From: Streptomyces mutabilis
GTDB lineage: Bacteria > Actinomycetota > Actinomycetes > Streptomycetales > Streptomycetaceae
NCBI RefSeq assembly: GCF_014649815.1
Contig: NZ_BMTT01000019.1
Span: 48,617 to 112,616 of the forward strand
Direction: 5' to 3'
Length of the DNA stretch: 64,000 nt
Shown here: positions 1 through 8,301 of the stretch, in pieces
How the letters are laid out: every line of letters starts with the position of its first letter
Numbering within the stretch: position 1 is the first letter of the stretch
Program-made: the position numbers and the translations under genes
The notes under the pieces: model-generated
Told to the model about the DNA's origin: nothing
Seen by the model: only the letters and a program-made list of their open reading frames with translations
Databases searched by the model: none

Positions 1-1
1 G

Positions 2-283
2 CTGGGCGTCAGCCGCGGCTCGGCCTACCAGGACCAGCCCGTCAGCACGGTCTACGTCGGCCCCGCGCACGGCGAGTTCGGCGCCTTCCAGCCGGGGGCC
101 GCCAACGCCATGGGCTACGACGACCTCAAGGTGGTGGAGGCCCACCGATTCCTGCGCTCGATCGCCGAGGCGACCCCGTACGGCGCCACCCTCCCGGACG
201 CCGTGCACAGCGCGGCCGTGCTGGACGCGGTGGCGCGGTCGGCGGCGCGCGGCGCCTGGGCGGAGGTACGCCCCGAGGAGTGA
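2..283 (+). CDS. Gfo/Idh/MocA-type oxidoreductase, C-terminal end only
   Basis: The reading frame is open from the window edge to a TGA at 281-283, giving about 93 residues. The sequence (VYVGPAHGEFGAFQPG, then DDLKVVEAHRFLRSIAE and an Ala-rich last helix) looks like the C-terminal domain of a Gfo/Idh/MocA NAD(P)-dependent sugar or inositol dehydrogenase: a substrate-side strand, then the helix in which a conserved H precedes the final bundle. The nucleotide-binding half lies outside the window. It runs in the same direction as the dioxygenase, SDR and IolG-like genes downstream and probably belongs to that catabolic group. Substrate unknown. Confidence 0.7.
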   Translation: MGVSRGSAYQDQPVSTVYVGPAHGEFGAFQPGAANAMGYDDLKVVEAHRFLRSIAEATPYGATLPDAVHSAAVLDAVARSAARGAWAEVRPEE

Positions 284-390
284 CCGTGGCAGGCCCGGCG
301 GGACGCTGTCGGACCGCCCTCCCCTGCTCTCACTGCCCCGCCGGTCGGCACCGCCCCGCTCCTCCCCGCCCCGTCACCGAAGGGACGACG

Positions 391-1554
391 ATGTCCTCCG
401 CTCCCCGCGATTCCTCCAGTGCCCACCTCTCCGAACGGGTCTGCGACCTCGACGCCTTCCGCGCGCTCGTCGAGCGGCCGACCGACCCCGACTGCCATCC
501 ACGGGCCGCCTCCGTGGGACAGAACGTCCCCGTGTACGACGCAGGCGGGCTGCGCGACGATCCGGGGACGGCGGCCGAACTCGTCCACGCCCTCGCCGAC
601 GGCCCCGGCATCGTCGTCCTCAAGGGCGCCTTCCCCGACCCGGCGGTCGTCGACCGGGCCACCGCCGTGTTCGACGCGCTGATCGCCGAGCAGCGCGCCT
701 CGGGCGCCACCGCCGGTGACCACTTCGCCGCACCCGGAGCCAACGACCGGGTGTGGAACGCGCTGGAGAAGACCGCCCGGCACGACCCCGAGGCGTTCGC
801 CGACTACTACGCCAACGGCGCCCTCGCCCTGGTCGCCCGGGCCTGGCTCGGCCCCGGCTACCAGGTCACCTCCCAGATCAACGTGGTCAACCCGGGCGGC
901 GCGGCCCAGGCCGCGCACCGCGACTACCATCTCGGCTTCCTCTCGAACGAGGCCGCGGCGGCCTACCCGGCGCACGTGCACCGCCTCTCCCCCGTGCTCA
1001 CACTCCAGGGCGCGGTCGCGCACTGCGACATGCCCGTGGAGTCGGGCCCCACGATGTACCTGCCGTACTCCCAGAAGTACGAACCGGGCTACCTGGCCTG
1101 GCGGCTCCCGGAGTTCCGGGCCTACTTCGACACCCACCACGTGCAGCTTCCCCTGACCAAGGGCGACGCGGTCTTCTTCAACCCGGCCCTGTTCCACGCG
1201 GCGGGCACCAACCGCTCGTCCGGCATCCGCCGCATGGCCAACCTGCTGCAGATCTCCTCCGCTTTCGGCCGCGCGATGGAGACCGTGGACCGGGAGGCGG
1301 TGGCGAACGCCGTCTTCCCCGTGCTGCTGAAGCGCAAGGCCGAGGGCGTGGAAGGGCGGTGGGTGGAGAACGTGATCGCCGCGAGCGCCGAGGGCTACCC
1401 CTTCCCCACCAACCTCGATCGCGATCCGCCCGTGGACGGTCTGGCCCCGCCGTCCCAGGCGGACGTCGTGCGGCGGGCGCTGCGCGAGGAGTGGACGCCG
1501 GACGTGCTCCAGGCCCAGTTGCGGGCCGGCGTCGGACGCCGGGAGACACGATGA
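391..1554 (+). CDS. Phytanoyl-CoA dioxygenase (PhyH) family protein
   Basis: 387 aa. Predicted non-haem Fe(II)/2-oxoglutarate oxygenase of the PhyH family. A double-stranded beta-helix core is visible, with an H-x-D iron motif at H176/D178 (AAHRDYH), a distal iron His at H269 (ALFHAAG) and a nearby Arg at 275 (GTNRS) placed to bind 2-oxoglutarate. The ATG at 391 is preferred over an upstream in-frame GTG because GAAGGGA lies just before it and family homology begins there. The stop overlaps the start of the SDR gene (ATGA), so the two are translationally coupled. With a Gfo/Idh tail upstream, an SDR and an IolG-like gene downstream, and the iol cluster next door, a small polyol-derived substrate is more likely than a fatty acyl-CoA. 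That is inference. Confidence 0.85.
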   Translation: MSSAPRDSSSAHLSERVCDLDAFRALVERPTDPDCHPRAASVGQNVPVYDAGGLRDDPGTAAELVHALADGPGIVVLKGAFPDPAVVDRATAVFDALIAEQRASGATAGDHFAAPGANDRVWNALEKTARHDPEAFADYYANGALALVARAWLGPGYQVTSQINVVNPGGAAQAAHRDYHLGFLSNEAAAAYPAHVHRLSPVLTLQGAVAHCDMPVESGPTMYLPYSQKYEPGYLAWRLPEFRAYFDTHHVQLPLTKGDAVFFNPALFHAAGTNRSSGIRRMANLLQISSAFGRAMETVDREAVANAVFPVLLKRKAEGVEGRWVENVIAASAEGYPFPTNLDRDPPVDGLAPPSQADVVRRALREEWTPDVLQAQLRAGVGRRETR

Positions 1555-2327
1555 CACTGCTCGACGACAAGGTCGTCCTCGTCAACGGCGGCAGCCAGGG
1601 GGTCGGCGCGGCGATCGCACGGGCCGCCGTGCGGGAGGGCGCGACGGTGGCCGTCACGGGACGGCGCCCGGAACCCGGCGAGGCACTGGTGGCCCAGTTG
1701 ACGGCGGCGGACGGCAAGGCGATGTTCGTACGGGCCGACCTGGCGGACGCGGGGCAGGCCAAGGCCTCCGTGGGCCGGGTGGTGGAGGCGTACGGCCGCG
1801 TCGACTGCCTCGTCAACTCGGCGGGGCTGACCTCTCGGGGGACGCTGCTGGACACCACACCCGAGCTGTTCGACCAGCACATCGCGATCAACCTCAGAGC
1901 GCCGTTCTTCGCCATGCAGGCGGCGGTCGCGGACATGGTGGGCCGGGGCGCGCCCGGCACCGTCGTCAACGTCATCACGTCGTCGGCGCACGGCGGTCAG
2001 CCGTTCCTGGCGCCGTACGTCGCCGCCAAGGCCGGTCTGGTGGGCCTGACCAGGAACGCCGCGCACGCCCACCGCTTCGACCGGGTGCGGATCAACGGCC
2101 TGAACATCGGCTGGACGGCGACCGAGGGCGAGGACGCGACCCAGCGGGCCTTCCACGGCGCCGGGGACGACTGGCGCGAGCGGGCCGCCGCCCGACTGCC
2201 GATGGGGAAGCTGGGGCAGCCGGACGAGATCGCCGACTTCGTGGTCCTGCTGCTGTCGGACCGGTCCGGGGTGGTCACGGGCTCGGTGATCGACTGGGAC
2301 CAGAACGTCCTGGGCGGCCTGGACTGA
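1551..2327 (+). CDS. Short-chain dehydrogenase/reductase (SDR)
   Basis: 258 aa, classical SDR length. Rossmann cofactor motif GGSQGVG at 13-19, NSAG at 89-92, the structural Asn in INLRAP near 114, Ser at 144/145, and catalytic YVAAK with Y156 and K160. The RR pair after the second strand (TGRRP, 38-39) suggests NADP(H) preference, though this is not certain. The ATG overlaps the dioxygenase stop by 4 bp. Likely oxidises or reduces the product of the upstream dioxygenase or a related polyol. The tail after 2327 is low-complexity GC-rich sequence before the next gene. Confidence 0.88.
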   Translation: MTLLDDKVVLVNGGSQGVGAAIARAAVREGATVAVTGRRPEPGEALVAQLTAADGKAMFVRADLADAGQAKASVGRVVEAYGRVDCLVNSAGLTSRGTLLDTTPELFDQHIAINLRAPFFAMQAAVADMVGRGAPGTVVNVITSSAHGGQPFLAPYVAAKAGLVGLTRNAAHAHRFDRVRINGLNIGWTATEGEDATQRAFHGAGDDWRERAAARLPMGKLGQPDEIADFVVLLLSDRSGVVTGSVIDWDQNVLGGLD

Positions 2328-2483
2328 GGACGGACGACCGGCAACGGCACCGCGGGCCGGGCGCGCACGGCAGCCACTCACCACCTGCCCGGCACGCACG
2401 GCAGGCACGCACCGCATACCCGGCACGTCCACCACGCACGGCGGGCCTGACACGGCAACCACGCACAAGGAGCAACGAGAACC

Positions 2484-3488
2484 ATGCGCATCGGAATCCT
2501 GGGCCTCGGCCGCATCGGCGTCTTCCACGCCGAGACCCTCGCCTCACTGGACGCCGTCGACTCGCTCGTCGTCGCCGACCCGTTCGCCAACGCCGCGAGG
2601 TCGGCCGCCGAGCGGTTCGGCGCCGAGATCGCGGACTCCCCCGAGGCGGTGCTGGCCGCCGGGGTGGACGGTGTGGTGGTCGCGGCGGCGACCGACGCCC
2701 ACCCGAGCCTGATCCTGGCCGCCGTCGAGGCCGGCGTGCCCGTCTTCTGCGAGAAGCCCGTCGCCCGCACCATGGCGGAGGGCGTCGAGGTGCTCAAGGC
2801 GATCGCAGGTAGTGACGTGCCGGTGCAGATCGGCTTCAACCGCCGCTTCGACGCCGCCTTCGTCGCGGCGCGGGCGGCCGTGCGGCGGGGCGAGCTGGGC
2901 AAGCTGCACACCGTGCGGTCGACCACCCTCGACCCGGCGCCGCCGCCGGCCGCGTACATCGCCGCCTCCGGCGGCATCTTCCGCGACTGCTCGGTGCACG
3001 ACTTCGACGTGATCCGCTGGGTGACGGGCCGCGAGGTGAGCGAGGTGTACGCCGTCGGCGGCAACCGGGGGGCCGACTTCATCCGGGAGGCGGGCGACGC
3101 GGACACCACCGGCGCGATCCTCACCCTGGACGACGGCACGATCGCCGTGGTCTCCAACAGCCGTCACAACGCGCGCGGTTACGACGTCCGCATGGAGATC
3201 CACGGCTTCGCGGACTCCATCGCCGTCGGCCTGGAGGACAAGCTGCCGCTGCGCTCGGTCGAGCCCGGCGCCACCTTCCCGGCCGGCACCCCGCACGACT
3301 TCTTCATGGACCGCTTCACCACCGCCTACCGCACCGAACTGACCGCGTTCACCGAGGTCGTAGCGGGTGCCCGCCCCTCCCCCTGCACGATCGAGGACGC
3401 GCTGGAGGCAGGCTGGATCGCCGAGGCGTGCACGCTGTCGCTGCGAGAGCACCGTCCCGTGACGGTCGCGGAGGTGCGGCGGGGCTGA
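2484..3488 (+). CDS. iolG: Inositol 2-dehydrogenase-like protein
   Basis: 334 aa Gfo/Idh/MocA dehydrogenase, usual length for IolG. N-terminal Rossmann fingerprint GLGRIG at 7-12, the EKP motif at 90-92 whose Lys91 is the catalytic lysine, and the C-terminal catalytic set D168/H172 in FRDCSVHDFD, spaced as in Bacillus IolG. Such enzymes oxidise myo-inositol to scyllo-inosose with NAD+. AAGGAG at 2467-2472 precedes the ATG. The 156-bp gap upstream holds imperfect CACGGCAGGCACGC-type repeats and could hold its own promoter. The iol genes a few kb to the right support the assignment. A scyllo- or chiro-inositol specificity is possible. Confidence 0.82.
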   Translation: MRIGILGLGRIGVFHAETLASLDAVDSLVVADPFANAARSAAERFGAEIADSPEAVLAAGVDGVVVAAATDAHPSLILAAVEAGVPVFCEKPVARTMAEGVEVLKAIAGSDVPVQIGFNRRFDAAFVAARAAVRRGELGKLHTVRSTTLDPAPPPAAYIAASGGIFRDCSVHDFDVIRWVTGREVSEVYAVGGNRGADFIREAGDADTTGAILTLDDGTIAVVSNSRHNARGYDVRMEIHGFADSIAVGLEDKLPLRSVEPGATFPAGTPHDFFMDRFTTAYRTELTAFTEVVAGARPSPCTIEDALEAGWIAEACTLSLREHRPVTVAEVRRG

Positions 3489-3527
3489 AGCGGACCGGGA
3501 TGCCCGGCGGGCCGGTGGACCGAGCGG

Positions 3528-3941
3528 TCAGCCCGCCGGCTCGCTGATGTCCACCATCCAGGGGACGCCGAACCGGTCCGTGCACATGCCGAAGACGTCT
3601 CCCCACATCTGCTTCTCCAGCGGAACGGCGACGGAGCCGCCCGCGGACAGCTTCTCCCAGTAGCCTCGCAGCTCCGCCTCGTCGTCGCCGCTGAGGCTCA
3701 CCGCGAAGTTGGTGCCCGGGGTGTACTCCATGCCGGGCGGGGTGTCGGCGCCCATGAGGGTGAAGCCGCTCGGCGTCTCCAGCATGCCGTGCATGATCTT
3801 GTCGGCCTCCGGGGCATCGGCGTCGCCGAAGGCTCCGAAGGTGTTGAGCGCGAGCGTTCCGCCGAATACCCGCTCGTAGAACTCCATCGCCTGGCGGGCG
3901 TCGCCGTCGAAACTGAGATACGGGTTGAGGCGCGAGACCAT
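3528..3941 (-). CDS. VOC/glyoxalase superfamily protein, PhnB-like
   Basis: 137 aa. Begins MVSRLNPYLSFDGDARQAMEFY and ends FGVPWMVDI, the layout of PhnB-type (3-demethylubiquinone methyltransferase-like) single VOC domains that dimerise. GGGGAGG lies just upstream of the ATG on the minus strand. It converges with the IolG-like gene (40-bp gap) and is not overlapped with the ABC operon. These proteins are common in actinomycetes, mostly without known substrate; the typical metal-binding set is incomplete here, so no reaction is proposed. Confidence 0.85.
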   Translation of the reverse strand: MVSRLNPYLSFDGDARQAMEFYERVFGGTLALNTFGAFGDADAPEADKIMHGMLETPSGFTLMGADTPPGMEYTPGTNFAVSLSGDDEAELRGYWEKLSAGGSVAVPLEKQMWGDVFGMCTDRFGVPWMVDISEPAG

Positions 3942-4087
3942 GTCAACCTCCCCGGACGGGATGAACGGTGTGCCTTGCACGCTAGCGCGCGGCACTGGGA
4001 ACGGCTCGCCGAGCGGGGACGCACGCGAACGACCCGGCCCCGCGGCTCGTGGCGGGAGGGCCGGGCCGGGTGGCCGCGTATGCGCCC

Positions 4088-4990
4088 TCAGGCCCCGCAG
4101 GAGCGCAGGAACCTGCGCGTGCGGACGGCGATGGGCAACGGCTTGTCGGGCTCGCAGGGGTACATGTCCTGCTCGACGATGGCGAAGAGGTCGACGTCGA
4201 GCCTCTGGGCCGCGGTGAGCACCGGGCCCAGCTCGGGCACTCCGGCGGGCGGCTCGCACATCACCCCGCGCTGCACGGCCGACCCGAACGGGACGCCGTT
4301 CGCGCGCACGTCCGCGAGGATCTCCGGGTCGACCTGCTTGAGGTGGAGGTAGCCGATGCGCTCGCCGTAGGTCTCGATCAGCTTGACGCTGTCGCCGCCG
4401 CAGTAGGCGTAGTGGCCGGTGTCCAGGCAGAGGCTCACCAGGTCGGAGTCGGTGGCGTCGAGGAAGCGCTCGACGTGCTCCTCGGTGTCGATGTGGGTGT
4501 CGGCGTGCGGGTGGACGACGATGTCCAGGCCGTAGGTCTCCTTCACCTCGTGGCCGAGGCGTTCCATGCCCTTGGTCAGGTGCGCCCACTGCTCGCCGGT
4601 CAGCTCCGGCGGCTCCAGGATCTCGGCGGTCTTGTCGTCGCGCCAGAAGGACGGGATGACCACGAGGTGCTTCGCGTCCATCGCCTGCGTCAGGGCGGCG
4701 ACGCGGCTGACCTGCTCCCAGGTGCCGTCCCATTCGGAGGGGCCGCGGTGCAGCCCGCAGAAGATGGTGCCCGCCGAGACCTTGAGTCCGCGCCGGATCA
4801 CCTCGTCGGTGAGGCGGGCCGGGTCGGTGGGGAGGTAGCCGTAGGGGCCGAGTTCGATCCACTCGTAGCCGGCCTCGGTGACCTCGTCCAGGAACCGTCC
4901 CCAGGGGACCTGTTTCGGGTCGTCGGGGAACCAGACGCCCCAGGAGTCGGGAGCCGAGCCGACGCGGATGCGGTCCAGGGCAGCGGGCAT
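4088..4990 (-). CDS. IolE-like sugar phosphate isomerase/epimerase (TIM barrel)
   Basis: 300 aa AP-endonuclease-2-type TIM barrel (IolE/MocC/IolI family). It opens with SAPDSWGVWFPDD, and carries the metal-ligand stretches VVHPHADTHI, LCLDTGHYAYCGGD and YLHLKQVDPE that place Glu, Asp and His residues at the barrel mouth. Conserved SAPDSWG and SLCLDTGH sequences are usual in inosose dehydratases, which convert scyllo-inosose to the trihydroxycyclohexanedione hydrolysed by IolD. Start is 1 nt after the stop of the ATPase gene, so it is the last gene of the importer operon. An inosose isomerase role is the main alternative. Confidence 0.82.
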   Translation of the reverse strand: MPAALDRIRVGSAPDSWGVWFPDDPKQVPWGRFLDEVTEAGYEWIELGPYGYLPTDPARLTDEVIRRGLKVSAGTIFCGLHRGPSEWDGTWEQVSRVAALTQAMDAKHLVVIPSFWRDDKTAEILEPPELTGEQWAHLTKGMERLGHEVKETYGLDIVVHPHADTHIDTEEHVERFLDATDSDLVSLCLDTGHYAYCGGDSVKLIETYGERIGYLHLKQVDPEILADVRANGVPFGSAVQRGVMCEPPAGVPELGPVLTAAQRLDVDLFAIVEQDMYPCEPDKPLPIAVRTRRFLRSCGA

Positions 4991-4991
4991 G

Positions 4992-5960
4992 TCAGGCCTT
5001 CCCTTCGGCGGGTGCGGCGGTGTCGGACGCGGGGGCGTCTGACGCGGGGGTGTCGCCGGCCGGGTCGGGGACGCCGGCCGCGGGGGCCTCCGGCTCCTTC
5101 GGGAGGGCCGCCACGTCCACCCCGCCGACCTGCGCCAGTTCGTGCTTGAGGGCGGCGAGTTCGGCACCGCCCGCCATGTGGTTGGTGAGTTCCTCGAGGG
5201 TGATGTCGGCGCGGGCGGCGCTCAGTTCGAGGGTGCCCAGGCGCAGCACGCTGAAGTGGTCGCCGACCAGGTAGGCGTGGTGGGGGTTGTGGGTGATGAA
5301 GATGACGCCGAGTCCGCGCTCCCGGGCGGCGGCGATGTACTTGAGGACGACGCCGGACTGCTTGACGCCGAGGGCGGCGGTGGGCTCGTCGAGGATGAGG
5401 ACGCGGGCGCCGAAGTAGACGGCGCGGGCGATGGCGACGCACTGGCGCTGGCCGCCGGAGAGGGTGCCGATGGGCTGTTCCAGGTCGTCCAGGACGATGC
5501 CCATGTTGCGCAGTTCCTCGTCGGCGGTCCGCTTCATGCGGGCGATGTCGAGACGGCGCACGGGCCAGGGGCCCTTGGTCATCTCGGAGCCGAGGAAGAA
5601 GTTCCGCCACACCGGCATCAGCGGGATGGTGGCGAGGTCCTGGTAGACGGTGGCGATGCCGCGGGCGAGGGCGTCGCGCGGGGTGCCGAAGCGCACCGGT
5701 TCGCCGTCCACGAGGAAATCGCCCTCGGTGTGCTGGTGCAGCCCGGAGATGATTTTGATGAGGGTGGACTTGCCGGCACCGTTGTCACCGAGGACGCAGG
5801 TCACCCGCCCGGGACGGACGGCGAGGTCGACGCCGTGCAGGGCGCGGACGTTGCCGTAGGCCTTGCCGGCGCCGCGCAGTTCGACGATCGGCCGGCCTTC
5901 CCGCTCGGGTGCGGGGTCCGCGAGGACGGCGCCGTGGGTGCCGGTGGTCTTGCTGGTCAT
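4992..5960 (-). CDS. Sugar/inositol ABC importer, ATP-binding protein
   Basis: 322 aa. Walker A GDNGAGKS at 58-65, ABC signature LSGGQRQ at 167-173, Walker B LILDEP at 188-193 and a switch His in FITHN. Unlike RbsA/MglA/XylG (about 500 aa, two ATPase domains) it has a single domain, so two copies would be needed per transporter. The last 45 or so residues are Pro/Ala/Glu-rich and low in complexity. GGAGGTGACAGCG precedes the ATG at 5960. The permease stop is 5 bp upstream, so it is the third gene of the importer operon. Confidence 0.9.
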   Translation of the reverse strand: MTSKTTGTHGAVLADPAPEREGRPIVELRGAGKAYGNVRALHGVDLAVRPGRVTCVLGDNGAGKSTLIKIISGLHQHTEGDFLVDGEPVRFGTPRDALARGIATVYQDLATIPLMPVWRNFFLGSEMTKGPWPVRRLDIARMKRTADEELRNMGIVLDDLEQPIGTLSGGQRQCVAIARAVYFGARVLILDEPTAALGVKQSGVVLKYIAAARERGLGVIFITHNPHHAYLVGDHFSVLRLGTLELSAARADITLEELTNHMAGGAELAALKHELAQVGGVDVAALPKEPEAPAAGVPDPAGDTPASDAPASDTAAPAEGKA

Positions 5961-5965
5961 CGCTG

Positions 5966-7042
5966 TCACCTCCGGGTCGCCGCGCGGCGGACATACAGGT
6001 TGATGAGGACGGCTCCGAGCAGCATCACGCCGAGGAAGGCTTTGAACCAGTCGGGGTTCCAGCCGGCGTAGACGATGCCCTGGTTCACCATGCCGAACAT
6101 GAAGGCGCCGAAGACGGGGCCGATGGCGGAGCCGTAGCCGCCGGTGAGCAGGCAGCCGCCGATGACGGCCGCGGCGATGTAGATCAGCTCCTGGCCGACG
6201 CCCTCGCCGGACTGCACGGTGTTGAAGGAGAACAGCTGGTGCATGCCGACGAACCAGGCGCCGAAACCGACCAGCATGAAGAGCGTGATCTTGGTGAAGG
6301 TGACGGGGACGCCGACCGCGCGGGCGGACTCCTTGCTCCCGCCGACCGCGAAGATCCAGTTGCCGTACTTGGTGCGCAGCAGCACCCAGGTGGCCAGGGC
6401 CGCGAAGGCCAGCCACCACACGACCGTGATCTTCACCTGGACGCCGCCGACGTCGAAGGAGGAGGCGAAGAGGGCCTTGGCCTGGTCGAAGCCGTCCATG
6501 TCGCTGATGTCGTCGGTGGCGACGTTGCCGGTGACCAGCTTGGTGACCGCGAGGTTCACGCCCTGGAGGATCAGGAAGGTGCCGAGCGTCACCAGGAAGC
6601 TCGGCAGGCCGGTCTTCACCAGCACCCAGCCGTTGAACGCGCCGACCGCCAGGGAGACCACGAGGGCGACTATCACGCCCATCCAGACGTTCATGGTCAG
6701 CTGGTAGCTGAGCATGCTCGCGGTGAGCGCCGAGGTGACCACGGCGACACCGGCCGACAGGTCGAACTCGCCGCCGATCATCAGCAGGGCGACCGGCAGC
6801 GCCATGATGCCGATGGTGGACGACTGGTACAGCACCGTCGCCATGGAGCTGCCGTCGCGCACCGAGGGCGCGGCGATCAGGAAGAAGACGAACACGGCGA
6901 CGGCGCCGAGGAAGACCCCGACCTCGGGCCGGGCGAGCAGGCGCAGCGTCATGGAACGCTGCCTGGTCCGCCCGTCGGTCTCCTTCGGGCCGGGGGCCGG
7001 CGGTGTGCCCACCGCCGGCTCAGCCTGTTGGGTCATGCTCAT
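5966..7042 (-). CDS. Sugar/inositol ABC importer, permease (RbsC/XylH-like)
   Basis: 358 aa. About ten hydrophobic segments follow a hydrophilic 35-residue N-terminus. The family stretches [19 protein letters not shown] and the final-third [16 protein letters not shown] and [11 protein letters not shown] are typical of branched RbsC/XylH-type permeases of the CUT2 class. Start taken at the ATG that overlaps the stop of the binding-protein gene (TGATG at 7044-7040); an in-frame GTG lies one codon earlier. Forms the membrane channel for the sugar or inositol importer. Confidence 0.9.
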   Translation of the reverse strand: MSMTQQAEPAVGTPPAPGPKETDGRTRQRSMTLRLLARPEVGVFLGAVAVFVFFLIAAPSVRDGSSMATVLYQSSTIGIMALPVALLMIGGEFDLSAGVAVVTSALTASMLSYQLTMNVWMGVIVALVVSLAVGAFNGWVLVKTGLPSFLVTLGTFLILQGVNLAVTKLVTGNVATDDISDMDGFDQAKALFASSFDVGGVQVKITVVWWLAFAALATWVLLRTKYGNWIFAVGGSKESARAVGVPVTFTKITLFMLVGFGAWFVGMHQLFSFNTVQSGEGVGQELIYIAAAVIGGCLLTGGYGSAIGPVFGAFMFGMVNQGIVYAGWNPDWFKAFLGVMLLGAVLINLYVRRAATRR

Positions 7043-8064
7043 CACCGGGTGCCCTTCGCGGCGAACTGGGCGACGGCCTTCACGTTGGACTCGTCGACGA
7101 AGGCCGGGCCGGTCAGCACCGGCTGCTCACCGCCGCCGCTGTAGTTGCCGTTGTTCTTGTACAGCCACAGGCCGTCGACGGCGAGGTAGCCCTGGAGGTA
7201 GGGCTGCTGGTCGACGGCGAACTCGATGTCGCCCTTCTCGATGGCGCCGGTCAGTTCCTTGTTGAGGTCGAAGGTGGCGATCTTCGCCTTGCTGCCGGTC
7301 TCGTCCACCGACTGCACGGCGGTCATGGCGAACGGGGCGCCGAGGGTGACCAGGTGGTCGATGTCGCCGTCCTGCTTGAGCTTGGCGGTGATCGTCGACT
7401 TCACCGAGGGCATGTCGGTGCCGTTGACGTAGAGGTTCTCGATGGAGCCCTCGAAGGTCTTCTTCACGCCGTCGCAGCGCTGGGTGAGGCCGACGTTGCC
7501 CTGCTCGTGGATCACGCACACGGCCTTCTCGGCACCGTCGTCGTTCAGCCGCTTGCCCAGCGCCTCACCCGCCACCGTCTCGTCCTGGCCGAAGAACTCC
7601 AGCAGGCCGAGCTCCTTCCAGTCCGCCAGACCGGAGTTGAGCCCGACCACGGGTATCCCGGCCTTCTCGGCCTTGCCGATGACGCTGCGCAGGGCGTCCG
7701 GCTTGGCGAGGGTGACGGCGATGCCGTCGACCTTCTGGTCGATCGCGTTCTGCACCAGGTTGGCCTGGTTGCCGGCGTTCGGGTCAGCTGAGTAGACGAG
7801 CTTGATGTTGTCCTTGGCGGCGGCGGCCTCGGCGCCCTTGCGGACGATGTCCCAGAACGTGTCGCCGGGCGCCTGGTGGGTCACCAGGGCGACGGTCATG
7901 CGCGGGGTGTTCGCCTTGCCCGCGGAGGCACCCGAGCCCCCTTCCTCGTCGGCCTTCTTGCCCCCGGAGCTGCTGGAGCAGCCGGCGAGGGTGAGCGCCG
8001 CGGCGGCGGCGAGGGCCACGGCGGGGGCGATTCTGCGGGAGCGGGCGTGCGAAGAGCGGTCCAT
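7042..8064 (-). CDS. Sugar/inositol ABC importer, substrate-binding lipoprotein
   Basis: 340 aa. A positively charged N-terminus, Ala-rich hydrophobic stretch and lipobox LAGC with Cys29 mark a lipoprotein; a Ser/Gly/Lys/Glu linker follows. The mature part has the periplasmic-binding-protein type I fold of ribose/xylose binders (VALVTHQAPGDTFWDIVRKGAEAAA, QNAIDQKVDGIAV, ending in the DQQPYLQGYLAVD hinge). First gene of the leftward operon SBP-permease-ATPase-IolE-like, sharing its promoter region with iolC. Substrate likely myo-inositol or an isomer, from context. Confidence 0.9.
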   Translation of the reverse strand: MDRSSHARSRRIAPAVALAAAAALTLAGCSSSSGGKKADEEGGSGASAGKANTPRMTVALVTHQAPGDTFWDIVRKGAEAAAAKDNIKLVYSADPNAGNQANLVQNAIDQKVDGIAVTLAKPDALRSVIGKAEKAGIPVVGLNSGLADWKELGLLEFFGQDETVAGEALGKRLNDDGAEKAVCVIHEQGNVGLTQRCDGVKKTFEGSIENLYVNGTDMPSVKSTITAKLKQDGDIDHLVTLGAPFAMTAVQSVDETGSKAKIATFDLNKELTGAIEKGDIEFAVDQQPYLQGYLAVDGLWLYKNNGNYSGGGEQPVLTGPAFVDESNVKAVAQFAAKGTR

Positions 8065-8172
8065 CTTTCCTGCACCTCACTGTGCGACTGTGCGACGGGA
8101 AGCCGTGTGCCAGACCAGAGAAGAACGGCTGTTGCTGCGCTGGGACCGGATACAAGTCCTTGAGGCGCCCGC

Positions 8173-8236
8173 TGTCAATACTTTGTCAAGACATCATTTC
8201 ACAAGCAGGTCCGAATGTAAGTACAAAGTATTGACA
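8173..8236. promoter_or_regulatory. Divergent iol promoter region with perfect 14-bp inverted repeat
   Basis: TGTCAATACTTTGT at 8173-8186 and its exact reverse complement ACAAAGTATTGACA at 8223-8236, separated by 36 bp. Each arm contains TTGACA pointing outwards, so each can be the -35 box of one divergent operon. On the minus strand a weak -10 lies near 8150-8155 (TTGTAT), 17 bp away; on the plus strand a poor TACACC lies at 8254-8259. The operator/promoter overlap fits repression by the GntR protein at 13023. Symmetry is seen directly; the regulator is inferred. Confidence 0.8.
8184..8193. promoter_or_regulatory. IolR-like operator half-site between the iol repeats
   Basis: Minus-strand TGTCTTGACA, a near-palindrome (TGTC..GACA), fits the consensus recalled for Corynebacterium glutamicum IolR, a GntR regulator (KGWCHTRACA). 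The two outer arms carry the related AGTATTGACA, matching 8 of 10 positions. The site overlaps the left arm, so three related sites may be contacted. Confidence 0.5.
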
Positions 8237-8301
8237 TGGTCGCCCAGGAGTCATACACCTGGGAGGCGGCAGGCCCCCGCCCAGCCAGAGGAGCGTCGCA
8301 C

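Noticed and set aside
115-1557. A 480-codon minus-strand frame over the dioxygenase gene
   Set aside because: The plus-strand frame has clear PhyH iron motifs, a ribosome-binding site and a coupled SDR gene; the minus frame is a shadow.
2328-2483. Repeated CACGGCAGGCACGC-like motifs as a possible CRISPR or regulatory array
   Set aside because: Units are short, irregular and not separated by uniform spacers; better seen as low-complexity intergenic sequence.
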